Shown piece after piece: positions 51,775 to 61,760 of a stretch of 64,000 nt of DNA. Every line of letters begins with the position of its first letter. Position 1 is the first letter of the stretch. The stretch is taken from assembly GCA_046350355.1 (NCBI GenBank), contig JAXMAN010000001.1, positions 620,001 through 684,000 of the forward strand, given 5' to 3'. The notes under the pieces were generated by a model. The model was given only the letters and a program-made list of their open reading frames with translations. It had not been told where the DNA came from and ran no database searches. Position numbers and translations under genes: made by a program. Source of the DNA: UBA966 sp046350355. GTDB lineage: Bacteria; Planctomycetota; Phycisphaerae; Phycisphaerales; SM1A02.

Positions 51775-53076
51775 ATGGCCCACACCTCGACCATCGCTCC
51801 CGACCTCTCCGAGTCCAGCCTCTCGGGCGCCGGCCTCGGCTCGACCGCGCGCGCGCTCGGCGTCGCCGCCGTCGCGCTCCTGGGCGCCGGGCTCTACCTC
51901 GGCTACAAGGGCGGGGACCAGACCTTCTTCGCCAAGAGCTACCTGCTGGGCTTCATGTTCATCCTGGCGATCAGCCTGGGCGGGCTCTTCTTCGTGATCA
52001 TCCAGCACCTGACGCGCGCCGGCTGGAGCGTCGTGGTGCGCCGCCCCGCGGAGCTGCTCGCGCAGAACCTGCGCTGGATCTGGATCCTCTTCCTGCCCGT
52101 CGTCTGGATGGCGTGGAACCACCAGCTCGACGTGCTCTATCCGTGGGCGAACCTCGAGCACCTGAAGTCGGTCGCGCCGGGCGAGGCGCACCTGGTCGAG
52201 GCGAAGGAGGGCTACCTCAACGTCCAGTTCTTCCTGATCCGCGCCGGCATCTTCTTCGTGATCTGGGCCGTGCTCGGCGCGTACTTCTGGTCGCGCAGCA
52301 TCCGCCAGGACAGCGTCGGCGGCACCGCGATCAGCGAGAGCTGCCGCAAGGTCGCGGCCCCCGCGATCCTGCTCTTCGGCCTCTCGATCACCTTCGCCGC
52401 CTTCGACTGGATGATGAGCCTCGCGCCCGCGTGGTTCAGCACCATGTACGGCGTCTACTTCTTCTGCGCCTGCGCCACCTGCGGCCTGGCCACGATGACG
52501 CTGCTCTGCCTCTTCCTGCAGCGCACCGGCCGCCTGCGCGGCGTGATCACCCCCGAGCACTACCAGGACCTGGGCAAGTTCCTCTTCGCCTTCGGCATGG
52601 TCTTCTGGGCGTACATCGCCTTCAGCCAGTTCATGCTGATCTGGTACGGCAACATCCCCGAGGAGACGATCTGGTTCCTGCCCCGCCAGGTCGGCGGCTG
52701 GCTGTGGCTGAGCTGGGCGCTGCTCATCGGCCACTTCATGCTGCCCTTCGTCTTCCTGATCTCGCGCTGGCCCAAGCGCTACCCGGCGTCGCTCGCCTTC
52801 GCGTGCTGCTGGATGCTCCTCTTCGGGCTGGTCGACCTCTTCTACCTGATCATGCCGCGCATCCCGCACGACGCCGGCGAGATGCGCAGCTACGCCGAGT
52901 TCGCCGAGAAGTACGCGGGCGAGCCGACGCGCTTCGCCGACCCGCTGGTCTGGACGATGTCGCTGGGCATGCTCTGCCTGCTGCTGGCGATGACCGCGCG
53001 CGCGGCCTCGCGCCACCTCTTGCTGCCCAAGGGCGATCCCTCGCTGCGCGAGAGCCTCGCCTTCCAGAACATGTGA
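51775..53076 (+). CDS. actF: Alternative complex III membrane subunit ActF (NrfD-like)
   Basis: A 433-residue membrane protein with about ten helices, related to ActC, forming the second quinol-interacting core subunit. Visible stretches include GGLFFVIIQHLTRAGWSVVVRR, SITFAAFDWMMSLAPAWFSTMY and FSQFMLIWYGNIPEETIWF, with many aromatic and His residues near the expected quinone site. It follows actE by 22 bases and is last of the recognisable act genes here. Confidence 0.93.
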   Translation: MAHTSTIAPDLSESSLSGAGLGSTARALGVAAVALLGAGLYLGYKGGDQTFFAKSYLLGFMFILAISLGGLFFVIIQHLTRAGWSVVVRRPAELLAQNLRWIWILFLPVVWMAWNHQLDVLYPWANLEHLKSVAPGEAHLVEAKEGYLNVQFFLIRAGIFFVIWAVLGAYFWSRSIRQDSVGGTAISESCRKVAAPAILLFGLSITFAAFDWMMSLAPAWFSTMYGVYFFCACATCGLATMTLLCLFLQRTGRLRGVITPEHYQDLGKFLFAFGMVFWAYIAFSQFMLIWYGNIPEETIWFLPRQVGGWLWLSWALLIGHFMLPFVFLISRWPKRYPASLAFACCWMLLFGLVDLFYLIMPRIPHDAGEMRSYAEFAEKYAGEPTRFADPLVWTMSLGMLCLLLAMTARAASRHLLLPKGDPSLRESLAFQNM

Positions 53077-53092
53077 CGACCGGGAGACCCCG

Positions 53093-53494
53093 ATGAGCAA
53101 CGCCTCCACACAGAACGAATTCGTGACCTCGGCCGGCGTCCTCTGGGACGACCCCGAGGCCGGCAAGACCTGGCTCGTCTCGATCGTCGGCGTGATCATC
53201 CTCGCCGCGCTCGTGATCTTCCTGAGCGTCGTCTACTTCCGCGGCGAGGAGGCCGAGGTCGTCGAGAAGGTGATCGACCGCTCCGACGCCGCGCTCGTGC
53301 AGCAGGTGCAGGCGCAGAAGGCGCTCCTCGACCAGTCGGGCGCCTACCAGGTCGACGTCAACGAGAAGAAGGTCGAGCGCCAGCGCATCCCGATCTCCAA
53401 GGCGATGTCCGCGCTCGTCGCGGATCCCTCGCTCGCCGCGCCCGCGCCCGGCTCGAAGAAGACCGCGCCTCCCGCGGCGCCCGCCGCCAAGTGA
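53093..53494 (+). CDS. Small single-helix membrane protein of the respiratory operon
   Basis: A 133-residue protein not assigned to a family. One membrane helix (about 27-48, TWLVSIVGVIILAALVIFLSVVYF) is followed by a charged, helical segment with KVIDRSDAALVQQVQAQKALLDQ and an Ala/Pro/Lys tail. It occupies the place of ActG in other actABCDEFG loci but no ActG-specific sequence was recognised. It is 16 bases after actF and 25 bases before the SCO gene. It could be a small subunit of alternative complex III or an assembly factor. Confidence 0.6.
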   Translation: MSNASTQNEFVTSAGVLWDDPEAGKTWLVSIVGVIILAALVIFLSVVYFRGEEAEVVEKVIDRSDAALVQQVQAQKALLDQSGAYQVDVNEKKVERQRIPISKAMSALVADPSLAAPAPGSKKTAPPAAPAAK

Positions 53495-53519
53495 CCGCCA
53501 CGCACCGGACCCCGCCCCG

Positions 53520-54419
53520 ATGACCCGCCTCCGCGCCAACCTCCTGCACGCCGCCGCGCTCGCCCTCGCGATCGCCGGCGCCGCCGCCCCCGCGGCGCGC
53601 GCGCAGTCGGCCTTCGGCGGCGGGTACGAGCCGCCGCCGCCGACGACGGACGCGCTGCCGGAGCTCGAGGGCGTCACCATCGACGACCGCCTGGACGTGC
53701 AGGTCCCGCTCGACACGCGCTTCGTGGACGACCACGGCCGCGCGGTCACGCTGCGCGACGTGCTCCCCAAGGACCGTCCGGTCGTGCTGCAGATGGGCTA
53801 CCTCAAGTGCCCGATGCTCTGCAGCCTCGTCATGAACGCGCTGGTGCGCGGCATGAACGGCGTCGACTGGACCGTCGGCGAGCAGTTCGACGTCGTCTCC
53901 ATCTCGATCAACCCCGCGGAGAAGCCCGACCTGGCCGCCGCGAAGAAGGCGGGCTACGTCGCCGAGTACGGCCGTCCCTCCTCCGCGCCGGGCTGGCACT
54001 TCCTCACCGGCGACGAGGCGAACATCCGCGCCGTCGCCGACGCGGTGGGCTTCCACTACAAGCTGCAGGCGAGCGGGGAGTACTCGCACGCCGCGGGCGT
54101 CTTCATCCTGACGCCGGCGGGCCGCCTCAGCCGCATCCTCTACGGCGTGAAGTACGAGCCCCGCGACCTGCGCATGGCCCTCCTCGAGGCCGGCGAGGGG
54201 CGCATCGGCTCGACCCTCGACCGCATCATCCTCTGGTGCCATGTCTACGACCCCGACGCCCGCGGCTACGTGCTGCTGGCGATGCGCGTCATGCAGATCG
54301 GCGGCGCCCTGACCCTGCTGGTGATGGCGGGGGGGCTCGGCTGGTTCTGGTGGAACGACGCGCGCCGCAAGCGGCTCGCGCCGCCCCCGGCGGACCAGGC
54401 GGGAGGCGCCATCCGTTGA
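53520..54419 (+). CDS. SCO1/SenC-type copper chaperone
   Basis: SCO proteins load copper into the CuA site of cytochrome c oxidase subunit II. This 299-residue protein has a signal peptide (cleavage near ARA-QS), the thioredoxin-like CPMLC copper site (Cys97, Cys101), VVSISINPAEKPD and the third ligand His near YSHAAGVF. A C-terminal membrane helix (about 262-282) anchors it to the membrane. It is encoded directly before coxB, its expected client. Confidence 0.93.
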   Translation: MTRLRANLLHAAALALAIAGAAAPAARAQSAFGGGYEPPPPTTDALPELEGVTIDDRLDVQVPLDTRFVDDHGRAVTLRDVLPKDRPVVLQMGYLKCPMLCSLVMNALVRGMNGVDWTVGEQFDVVSISINPAEKPDLAAAKKAGYVAEYGRPSSAPGWHFLTGDEANIRAVADAVGFHYKLQASGEYSHAAGVFILTPAGRLSRILYGVKYEPRDLRMALLEAGEGRIGSTLDRIILWCHVYDPDARGYVLLAMRVMQIGGALTLLVMAGGLGWFWWNDARRKRLAPPPADQAGGAIR

Positions 54420-54465
54420 CCCGACGCCGCGCGCGCCGCGGCACGCAGACCGAGCGAGAACGACC

Positions 54466-55605
54466 ATGTCCAGCACCCACGAGCTCATCTCCCACCTCGC
54501 CGCGCACGCGGGCTCCCTCGCGGCGCTCGCGATCCCGGCCGATCCGCCGCCGGCCACCCTCTGGCAGCCGGTCGCCGCGTCGACCACGGCGCACGAGGTC
54601 GACTGGATCTGGGACATCATCAACTGGATCAGCTACGTCTTCTTCGCGCTGATCGTCATTCTGATGGTGTTCTTCGTCGTCAAGTACCGCCACCGCAAGG
54701 GCACGCCCTTCCGCACCGACTACCCGCACCACAACACGCCGCTCGAGCTGGGCTGGTCCATCGGGCCCACGATCATCGTCATCGCCCTCTTCTGGGCGGG
54801 CTTCGCCGGCTACCTGAACATCTTCACCGCCCCCAAGGACAGCTACGAGATCCAGGTCACCGCGCAGAAGTGGGCGTGGAGCTTCAAGTACCCCAACGGC
54901 GCGACCAGCGACGACCTCTACATCCCCTCGAACCGTCCCGTGCGCCTGGTGATGCGCGCGCAGGACGTGCTGCACTCCTTCTACATCCCCGAGTTCCGCG
55001 TCAAGAAGGACTGCGTCCCCGGCCGCTACAGCTACGTCTGGTTCCAGTGCGACTACCCGACCGGCCTCCCCGGCCCGAAGGCGGTCCAGAATCCCAAGCC
55101 CAGCGAGCGCGACCCCGCGCAGCAGTACCACGTCTTCTGCGCGGAGTACTGCGGCCAGGGACACTCGAACATGAACCGCTGGGTCTACGTGCTCGCCCAG
55201 AAGGACTTCGACGAGTGGGTCGAGGGCCAGGCGCGCTGGATCGACAAGATCCCCGAGGACGAGCTCTACTTCAAGGCGGGCCCGAAGCTCTACGCGCGCT
55301 GCGCGCAGTGCCACTCGCTCGACGGCACGCCCGGCATCGGCCCCACCTGGAAGGGCATCGTGCAGCGCGTCGAGGCGTACCCCAACGTGGGCCCCGGCAA
55401 GCAGTACTCCGGCTTCGAGCAGTACGTCAGCAACTCGATCCTCAACCCCGGCGAGTTCGTCGTCCCGGGCTTCGGCAACGCGATGCCCACCTTCAAGGGG
55501 CAGATCCAGGACCGCGGCATCGAGGCCCTCATCGGCTTCATGAAGCACCTCGACGAGTTCGACCCCAAGACCGGCGCCTACCTCAAGGGAGCGGCCGCGA
55601 AGTGA
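54466..55605 (+). CDS. coxB: Cytochrome c oxidase subunit II with fused cytochrome c (caa3 type)
   Basis: A 379-residue subunit II with two membrane helices (about 40-65 and 82-105) and the CuA site CAEYCGQGHSNM (Cys225, Cys229, His233, Met236; the other His is in HSFYIPEF). A C-terminal cytochrome c with CAQCH (Cys279, Cys282, His283) makes it a caa3-type oxidase, so electrons from cytochrome c or alternative complex III can enter directly. It follows the SCO gene by 46 bases. Confidence 0.96.
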   Translation: MSSTHELISHLAAHAGSLAALAIPADPPPATLWQPVAASTTAHEVDWIWDIINWISYVFFALIVILMVFFVVKYRHRKGTPFRTDYPHHNTPLELGWSIGPTIIVIALFWAGFAGYLNIFTAPKDSYEIQVTAQKWAWSFKYPNGATSDDLYIPSNRPVRLVMRAQDVLHSFYIPEFRVKKDCVPGRYSYVWFQCDYPTGLPGPKAVQNPKPSERDPAQQYHVFCAEYCGQGHSNMNRWVYVLAQKDFDEWVEGQARWIDKIPEDELYFKAGPKLYARCAQCHSLDGTPGIGPTWKGIVQRVEAYPNVGPGKQYSGFEQYVSNSILNPGEFVVPGFGNAMPTFKGQIQDRGIEALIGFMKHLDEFDPKTGAYLKGAAAK

Positions 55606-55678
55606 CCGTCGGGGCGCGACCCGCGCGCGCCGCCGGCGACGACTCCCCCACGCAGCGAAACAGCAGGAAGTCCGACCC

Positions 55679-57412
<1,734 letters not shown>

Positions 57413-57464
57413 ACCGACGCGCGGCGCCCCGGCGCCGCTCCCCCTCGAACGCAGGGACACCACC

Positions 57465-58430
57465 GTGAGCCAGATGACCGCAGATCACCACGACGCAGGC
57501 GCGCAGGACGGGCACGGGCATGGCCATGGCCACTCGCCCCACCTGGCGCACCACTTCGACAGCATGGAGCAGCAGTTCGACAGCGCGAAGCTGGGGATCT
57601 GGCTCTTCCTCGCGACCGAGGTGCTCTTCTTCGGCGGCCTCTTCGTCGCCTACGGCATCCTGCGCATGCGCTTCCCCGAGGTCTTCAGCTACTGCAGCCA
57701 CTACCTCGACACGATGATGGGCGGCATCAACACCTGCGTGCTGATCATCTCCAGCGTGACGATGGCGCTGGCGGTGCGCTTCGCGCAGACCAGCAACAAG
57801 CGCGGCCTGATCGTCTGCCTCGTGCTCACCTTCATGGGCGCGGTGGGCTTCCTGGTCATCAAGTACTTCGAGTACACGCACAAGATCCACGAGCACCTGG
57901 TCTGGGGCCCGACCTTCTACGTCCCGCCGGAGACCGCCGAGGGCAAGGCCGAGTCGGCCGAGCTCGCGAAGGCGCCGGTGATCTCGACGACGATCGAGGT
58001 CAAGGACCCCACGCCCTTCGCGATCCCCGCGCTCGCGCCGCGCCCCGCGGTGGAGACCTCCGCGATCAAGCCGGCCGCGAAGGGCCCCTCGGGCATCGCG
58101 CGCGCCGAGGAGTCGGGCAAGCAGCCCGCCGAGCACGCGCACGGCGCCGCTCCCGACGCGCAGGCGCAGACGCATCCCACGATGCACCTGGCCGACCCGA
58201 ACATGCCGCCGAACTCGCACCTCTTCTTCGGCATCTACTTCGCGATGACGGGCCTGCACGGCATCCACGTCATCGTCGGCATGGTCGTGATCGGCTGGCT
58301 GATCTGGCGCGCGATGCGCAACGACTTCAGCAGCCAGAACTACACCGCGGTCGACGCCGGAGGCCTGTACTGGCACATCGTCGACCTGATCTGGATCTTC
58401 CTCTTCCCGCTCTTCTACCTCATCCACTGA
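57465..58430 (+). CDS. ctaE: Cytochrome c oxidase subunit III with long inserted loop
   Basis: A 321-residue subunit III starting with GTG, with helices before and after a loop of about 90 residues (about 155-245). The loop is rich in Ala, Pro, Lys and Glu (GKAESAELAKAP...), a probably disordered insert not usual in this subunit. Conserved parts include KLGIWLFLATEVLFFGGLFVAYG, FVYTHKIHEHLVWG-type (here YTHKIHEHLVWG) and the end FYLHIVDLIWIFLFPLFY (here YWHIVDLIWIFLFPLFYLIH). A His/Gly-rich N-terminus precedes the first helix. Not catalytic, it stabilises proton pumping. Confidence 0.93.
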   Translation: MSQMTADHHDAGAQDGHGHGHGHSPHLAHHFDSMEQQFDSAKLGIWLFLATEVLFFGGLFVAYGILRMRFPEVFSYCSHYLDTMMGGINTCVLIISSVTMALAVRFAQTSNKRGLIVCLVLTFMGAVGFLVIKYFEYTHKIHEHLVWGPTFYVPPETAEGKAESAELAKAPVISTTIEVKDPTPFAIPALAPRPAVETSAIKPAAKGPSGIARAEESGKQPAEHAHGAAPDAQAQTHPTMHLADPNMPPNSHLFFGIYFAMTGLHGIHVIVGMVVIGWLIWRAMRNDFSSQNYTAVDAGGLYWHIVDLIWIFLFPLFYLIH

Positions 58431-58453
58431 GGCACGCCGCGAGGACCGCCGCC

Positions 58454-58882
58454 ATGGCCAACCACGCCCACTCCAACCACGCCGCCGGACACGACGAGGG
58501 CCACGAGGCCCACCTCGTGCCCGTGCGCTACCTCGTCGGCACCGGACTTGCGCTCATCGTGCTGACGGTCATCACCGTCGCGCTGCACGAGGTCGACTTC
58601 GGCGAGCTCAACCTGACGGTCGCGCTGATCATCGCGCTCGTCAAGGCGACGCTCGTCGCGCTGATCTTCATGCACCTGCGCTGGGACCGGCCCTTCAACC
58701 TGCTGGTGCTCGTCGGCTCCACGCTCTTCGTGCTGCTGATGCTCGCCTTCACGATGATGGACGTCCACCAGTACACCCCGACGATCTTCAACGGCAACGC
58801 CCCCGAGGCGGAGTCGCAGCTCGTCAAGTACGCCCCCGGCGCGCCCGTCGCGCAGGACAAGCCCACCAACGTGCTGCCCTGA
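58454..58882 (+). CDS. Cytochrome c oxidase subunit IV family protein
   Basis: A 142-residue protein with three membrane helices and the CyoD/subunit-IV pattern: VRYLVGTGLALIVLTVITVALH, LNLTVALIIALVKATLVALIFMHLRW, and FNLLVLVGSTLFVLLMLAF. The small subunit supports assembly. It lies 24 bases after subunit III. The N-terminus is His-rich. Confidence 0.88.
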   Translation: MANHAHSNHAAGHDEGHEAHLVPVRYLVGTGLALIVLTVITVALHEVDFGELNLTVALIIALVKATLVALIFMHLRWDRPFNLLVLVGSTLFVLLMLAFTMMDVHQYTPTIFNGNAPEAESQLVKYAPGAPVAQDKPTNVLP

Positions 58883-58924
58883 CCGGGCGCGCGGCGCGGC
58901 CCGCGCCCGCGGCGCGCAACCGCG

Positions 58925-59533
58925 ATGGCGATCAAGACCCTCAAGCACGTCGACCCCTTCGACTCCCCCGCGGAGCGCGAAGGGGCGGGCGTTTTTGGGA
59001 TGTGGATCTTCCTGCTGGTGGTCGGGATGCTCTTCGTCGCGTGCATCCTGGGCTACCTGGTGGTGCGGCTGGACCGCCCGCCCGGGCAGGAGTGGACGAC
59101 CCCGCAGACGCCGCCGCTGCCGCACGCGCTGCTGCTCTCGACCGGGCTGCTGCTGGCGAGCAGCTGGACGATGCAGGTCGCGCTGCGCGCCGCGCGCACG
59201 GGGCAGCCGCTGCTCGTGCGCCACGCGATGGGCGCGACGCTCGCCCTCGCCGTCCTCTTCCTGGGCGTGCAGGTGCTCGCCTGGGGCGAGCTCTGGCGCG
59301 CGAACGCCTCGATCGGCAGCAGCCTCTACGCGTGGACCTTCTACGTCCTGAGCGGCACGCACGCGCTGCATGTCCTGGGCGGGCTCGTGCCGATGGCGGT
59401 CGTCTTCCGGCGGTCGCTGCAGGACCGCTACACGCCCGCGAGCCACGCGGGGCTCCTCTACTGCGCCATGTACTGGCACGCGCTGGACGCGATCTGGATC
59501 GCGCTCTACGCGACGCTCTGGCTCGGGAGCTGA
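58925..59533 (+). CDS. Second subunit-III-like heme-copper oxidase protein
   Basis: A 202-residue protein with about five membrane helices and the COX3 pattern at its end: LSGTHALHVLGGLVPMAVVF, then ALLYCAMYWHALDAIWIALYATLWL (here GLLYCAMYWHALDAIW). It is a shorter paralogue of the subunit III protein at 57465. It follows subunit IV by 42 bases and ends the oxidase gene set. It may form part of the same oxidase or a variant complex. Confidence 0.85.
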   Translation: MAIKTLKHVDPFDSPAEREGAGVFGMWIFLLVVGMLFVACILGYLVVRLDRPPGQEWTTPQTPPLPHALLLSTGLLLASSWTMQVALRAARTGQPLLVRHAMGATLALAVLFLGVQVLAWGELWRANASIGSSLYAWTFYVLSGTHALHVLGGLVPMAVVFRRSLQDRYTPASHAGLLYCAMYWHALDAIWIALYATLWLGS

Positions 59534-59573
59534 GGCGCGCCGCGCCGCGCACGCGCGCCCCGCCGCGCCGCGC

Positions 59574-60710
59574 CTACCAGCCGCGCGCCTCGTGCGCGAA
59601 CCAGAGCTGCGGCACCACGAGCACCGGGCGCCCGTCGACCGCGCGCACCGCCGCCGCCAGCGGCGTGCGCTGCACGGTGGCCTCGAGCGCGACGCCGCCC
59701 ACCTCGAGCGCGACGTGCCCCTGCGCATCCGCGCGGTTGGCGAGCTCCGCGAGCGACCACGCCGCGCGCGCGTCGCCGACGCGCACCTCGATGACCGCGC
59801 TCTTGCGCGTGCGCGCGCCGCCCGCGGCCGCGCCCGCGATCGCGGACTCGGCGCTCGTGGGCTCGGGCGACTCGGGAATCAGCCCCTGCACCGGGAAGTC
59901 CACGCGCGGCGTCAGGCAGTAGCGCGCGTAGCTGAACTCCTTGTAGCGGTCCTTCGTCGCGGGATCGGGCAGGATCACCGTCGTCTCCGGGTGCTCGGCG
60001 AGCCACATGCGCCAGCTCGCGATGTTCACGCCCGGCAGGGCCTCCAGCCGCCGAGCCTTCGCCGCCTCGGGCCCCGCGATCGCGCGCATCCCGAGCTGGC
60101 TCCAGAGCGAGGGCGTCCACGTGGCGCGCGCCGCCTCCTCCTCGGGCTCGTCGTACATGACGAGGTTGCTGTTGTAGAGCAGGCCGCTCACCTTGAAGCG
60201 CAGCGTGCGCCCGTCGACGCGCCGGTCGAAGACGACGGCGCTGTCGGTGAGCGGGCTGTACGTGACCGCGATCGGCACGCCGCCGAGGACGTCGTTGCAC
60301 ACCTCGTGCGCGTTGAGGACCGCCAGCGGATAGGCGCGCGCCTCGCCGCCGACGACCACCCCCGCGACGCGGTCGGTCGTCACCACGTACTTCGAGCGCT
60401 GCTCCTGGTTGTAGCGCAGCATCTCCGCGCCGGGGATCGTGGCGGGCGCGTCGAGCGCGCGCAGGAAGTCGCGCGGGTTGCCGCTGCCCACGAGGAAGGC
60501 GCGCTCCGCGAGGCAGGGCTCGAGCACGAAGCTGTAGCGCGCCGGATCGGAGCCGCCCCCGACGGGGCGCGTGCCGAAGAAAACGCCGCTCACCGCCCAC
60601 CCGATGAAGGCGAGCGCCAGCACCACGGTCGCGACGATCACCCAGCCGCCGCCGCGCATCGTCATCGTGGGATGTCCCGTCGCGGGAGCGCCCGCGTCGC
60701 CCGCGTTCAT
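59574..60710 (-). CDS. DUF3179 protein with one membrane helix
   Basis: A 378-residue protein with an N-terminal membrane helix (about 20-45), then the DUF3179 domain: YPLAVLNAHEVCNDVLGGVPIAVTYSPLTDSAVVFDR and RFKVSGLLYNSNLVMYD, LWSQLGMRAIAGP, and LPGVNIASWRMWLAEHP. The Cys in HEVCND is likely functional, since this family resembles periplasmic Cu-handling or redox proteins, but its function is unknown. Its ATG overlaps the ctaB stop (ATGA), so the two are translated together. Placement in a heme-copper oxidase locus suggests a role in oxidase assembly (inference). Confidence 0.85.
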   Translation of the reverse strand: MNAGDAGAPATGHPTMTMRGGGWVIVATVVLALAFIGWAVSGVFFGTRPVGGGSDPARYSFVLEPCLAERAFLVGSGNPRDFLRALDAPATIPGAEMLRYNQEQRSKYVVTTDRVAGVVVGGEARAYPLAVLNAHEVCNDVLGGVPIAVTYSPLTDSAVVFDRRVDGRTLRFKVSGLLYNSNLVMYDEPEEEAARATWTPSLWSQLGMRAIAGPEAAKARRLEALPGVNIASWRMWLAEHPETTVILPDPATKDRYKEFSYARYCLTPRVDFPVQGLIPESPEPTSAESAIAGAAAGGARTRKSAVIEVRVGDARAAWSLAELANRADAQGHVALEVGGVALEATVQRTPLAAAVRAVDGRPVLVVPQLWFAHEARGW

Positions 60711-61708
60711 GGCTGCGTCTCCGCGGGGGAAAGCTGCGGGGGCAGCTCGATCTCCACCATTCCGTCCGCGCGCCGGTGGCCCACCGGCACCACGCTGCCG
60801 CGGTCGATGACCATCGCCGCCAGCAGCAGCGGCAGGTAGAGGAGGCTGGCCAGGAAGAGGCGCCGCGCGCTGGCGTCGTCGCGGCGGCGCAGGAAGCCCA
60901 GCGAGAGCCACGCCATCGCGAGCGCCAGCAGGATCGCCGCGGCCGCGTACCCGTAGCCGGCGATGCCGTTGAAGAAGCCCAGCAGCCCGATCGGCGCCAG
61001 GCAGAGGCTCGTGAGCAGGCAGACCTGCGCGGTGACCGTGCCGTCCGCGTCGCGCGAGGGGAGCATCGCGAAGCCGCCCGCGGCGTAGTCGGCGCGGTAC
61101 ATCCACGCGAGCGCGAGGAAGTGGGGGATCTGCCAGACGAAGAGGATCGCGAAGAGCGCCCACGCGCCCGGCGAGAGCACGCCGCACGCGCCCACCCAGC
61201 CGATGGCGGGGGGGATCGCCCCCGCGACCGCGCCCACCAGCGTGTTGAAGGTCGTGCGCGGCTTCAGCGGCGTGTAGAGCAGGATGTAGACGAGGATGTT
61301 CACCAGCGCGAGCGCCGCCGCGGGCAGGTTCACGAAGAAGCCGAGGATCGAGCAGCCGGCGTAGCCCGTCGCCACGCCCGCGACGAAGACGACGCGCGGC
61401 GAGACATGCCCCGCGGGGAGCGGGCGCCCTGCGGTGCGGCGCATCTGCCCGTCGCGGCGCCGCTCGGCGAGCTGGTTCAGCATCGCGGCGCTCGCGGCGG
61501 CCAGGCCGGTGCCCAGGCAGGTCCAGAAGAGGCGCACCCAGTCCAGGTGCGTGGCGCCCGGCGGCAGCGGCGCGACGACGAACCCCACCGCGGTCGTCGC
61601 CAGCACCAGCGCGCTCAGGCGCGCCTTCGCGAGCCGGCTCCAGACGACCGCCGCGCCGGGAATGGGCGGGGCAAGCGGGGCGGCGGCGGCGGTCGGGTCG
61701 GTGGCCAT
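60707..61708 (-). CDS. ctaB: Protoheme IX farnesyltransferase (heme O synthase)
   Basis: CtaB adds a farnesyl group to heme B to give heme O, the precursor of heme A in the oxidase. The 333-residue membrane protein has the UbiA-type motifs NQLAERRRDGQMRRTAGRPLPAG (about 80-100), TPLKPRTTFNTLVGAVAGAIPP and the second acidic motif YRADYAAGGFAMLPSRDADG. About eight helices are visible. The start at 61708 is decided by the conserved N-terminal KARLSALVLATT segment. A TATCCT hexamer on the minus strand (61735-61730) lies 21 bases upstream. Confidence 0.95.
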   Translation of the reverse strand: MATDPTAAAAPLAPPIPGAAVVWSRLAKARLSALVLATTAVGFVVAPLPPGATHLDWVRLFWTCLGTGLAAASAAMLNQLAERRRDGQMRRTAGRPLPAGHVSPRVVFVAGVATGYAGCSILGFFVNLPAAALALVNILVYILLYTPLKPRTTFNTLVGAVAGAIPPAIGWVGACGVLSPGAWALFAILFVWQIPHFLALAWMYRADYAAGGFAMLPSRDADGTVTAQVCLLTSLCLAPIGLLGFFNGIAGYGYAAAAILLALAMAWLSLGFLRRRDDASARRLFLASLLYLPLLLAAMVIDRGSVVPVGHRRADGMVEIELPPQLSPAETQP

Positions 61709-61760
61709 GTCGGCAGAGGTGGGACGAATAGGATAGGTCTCCCTTCGGAGGGCCTGCCCG

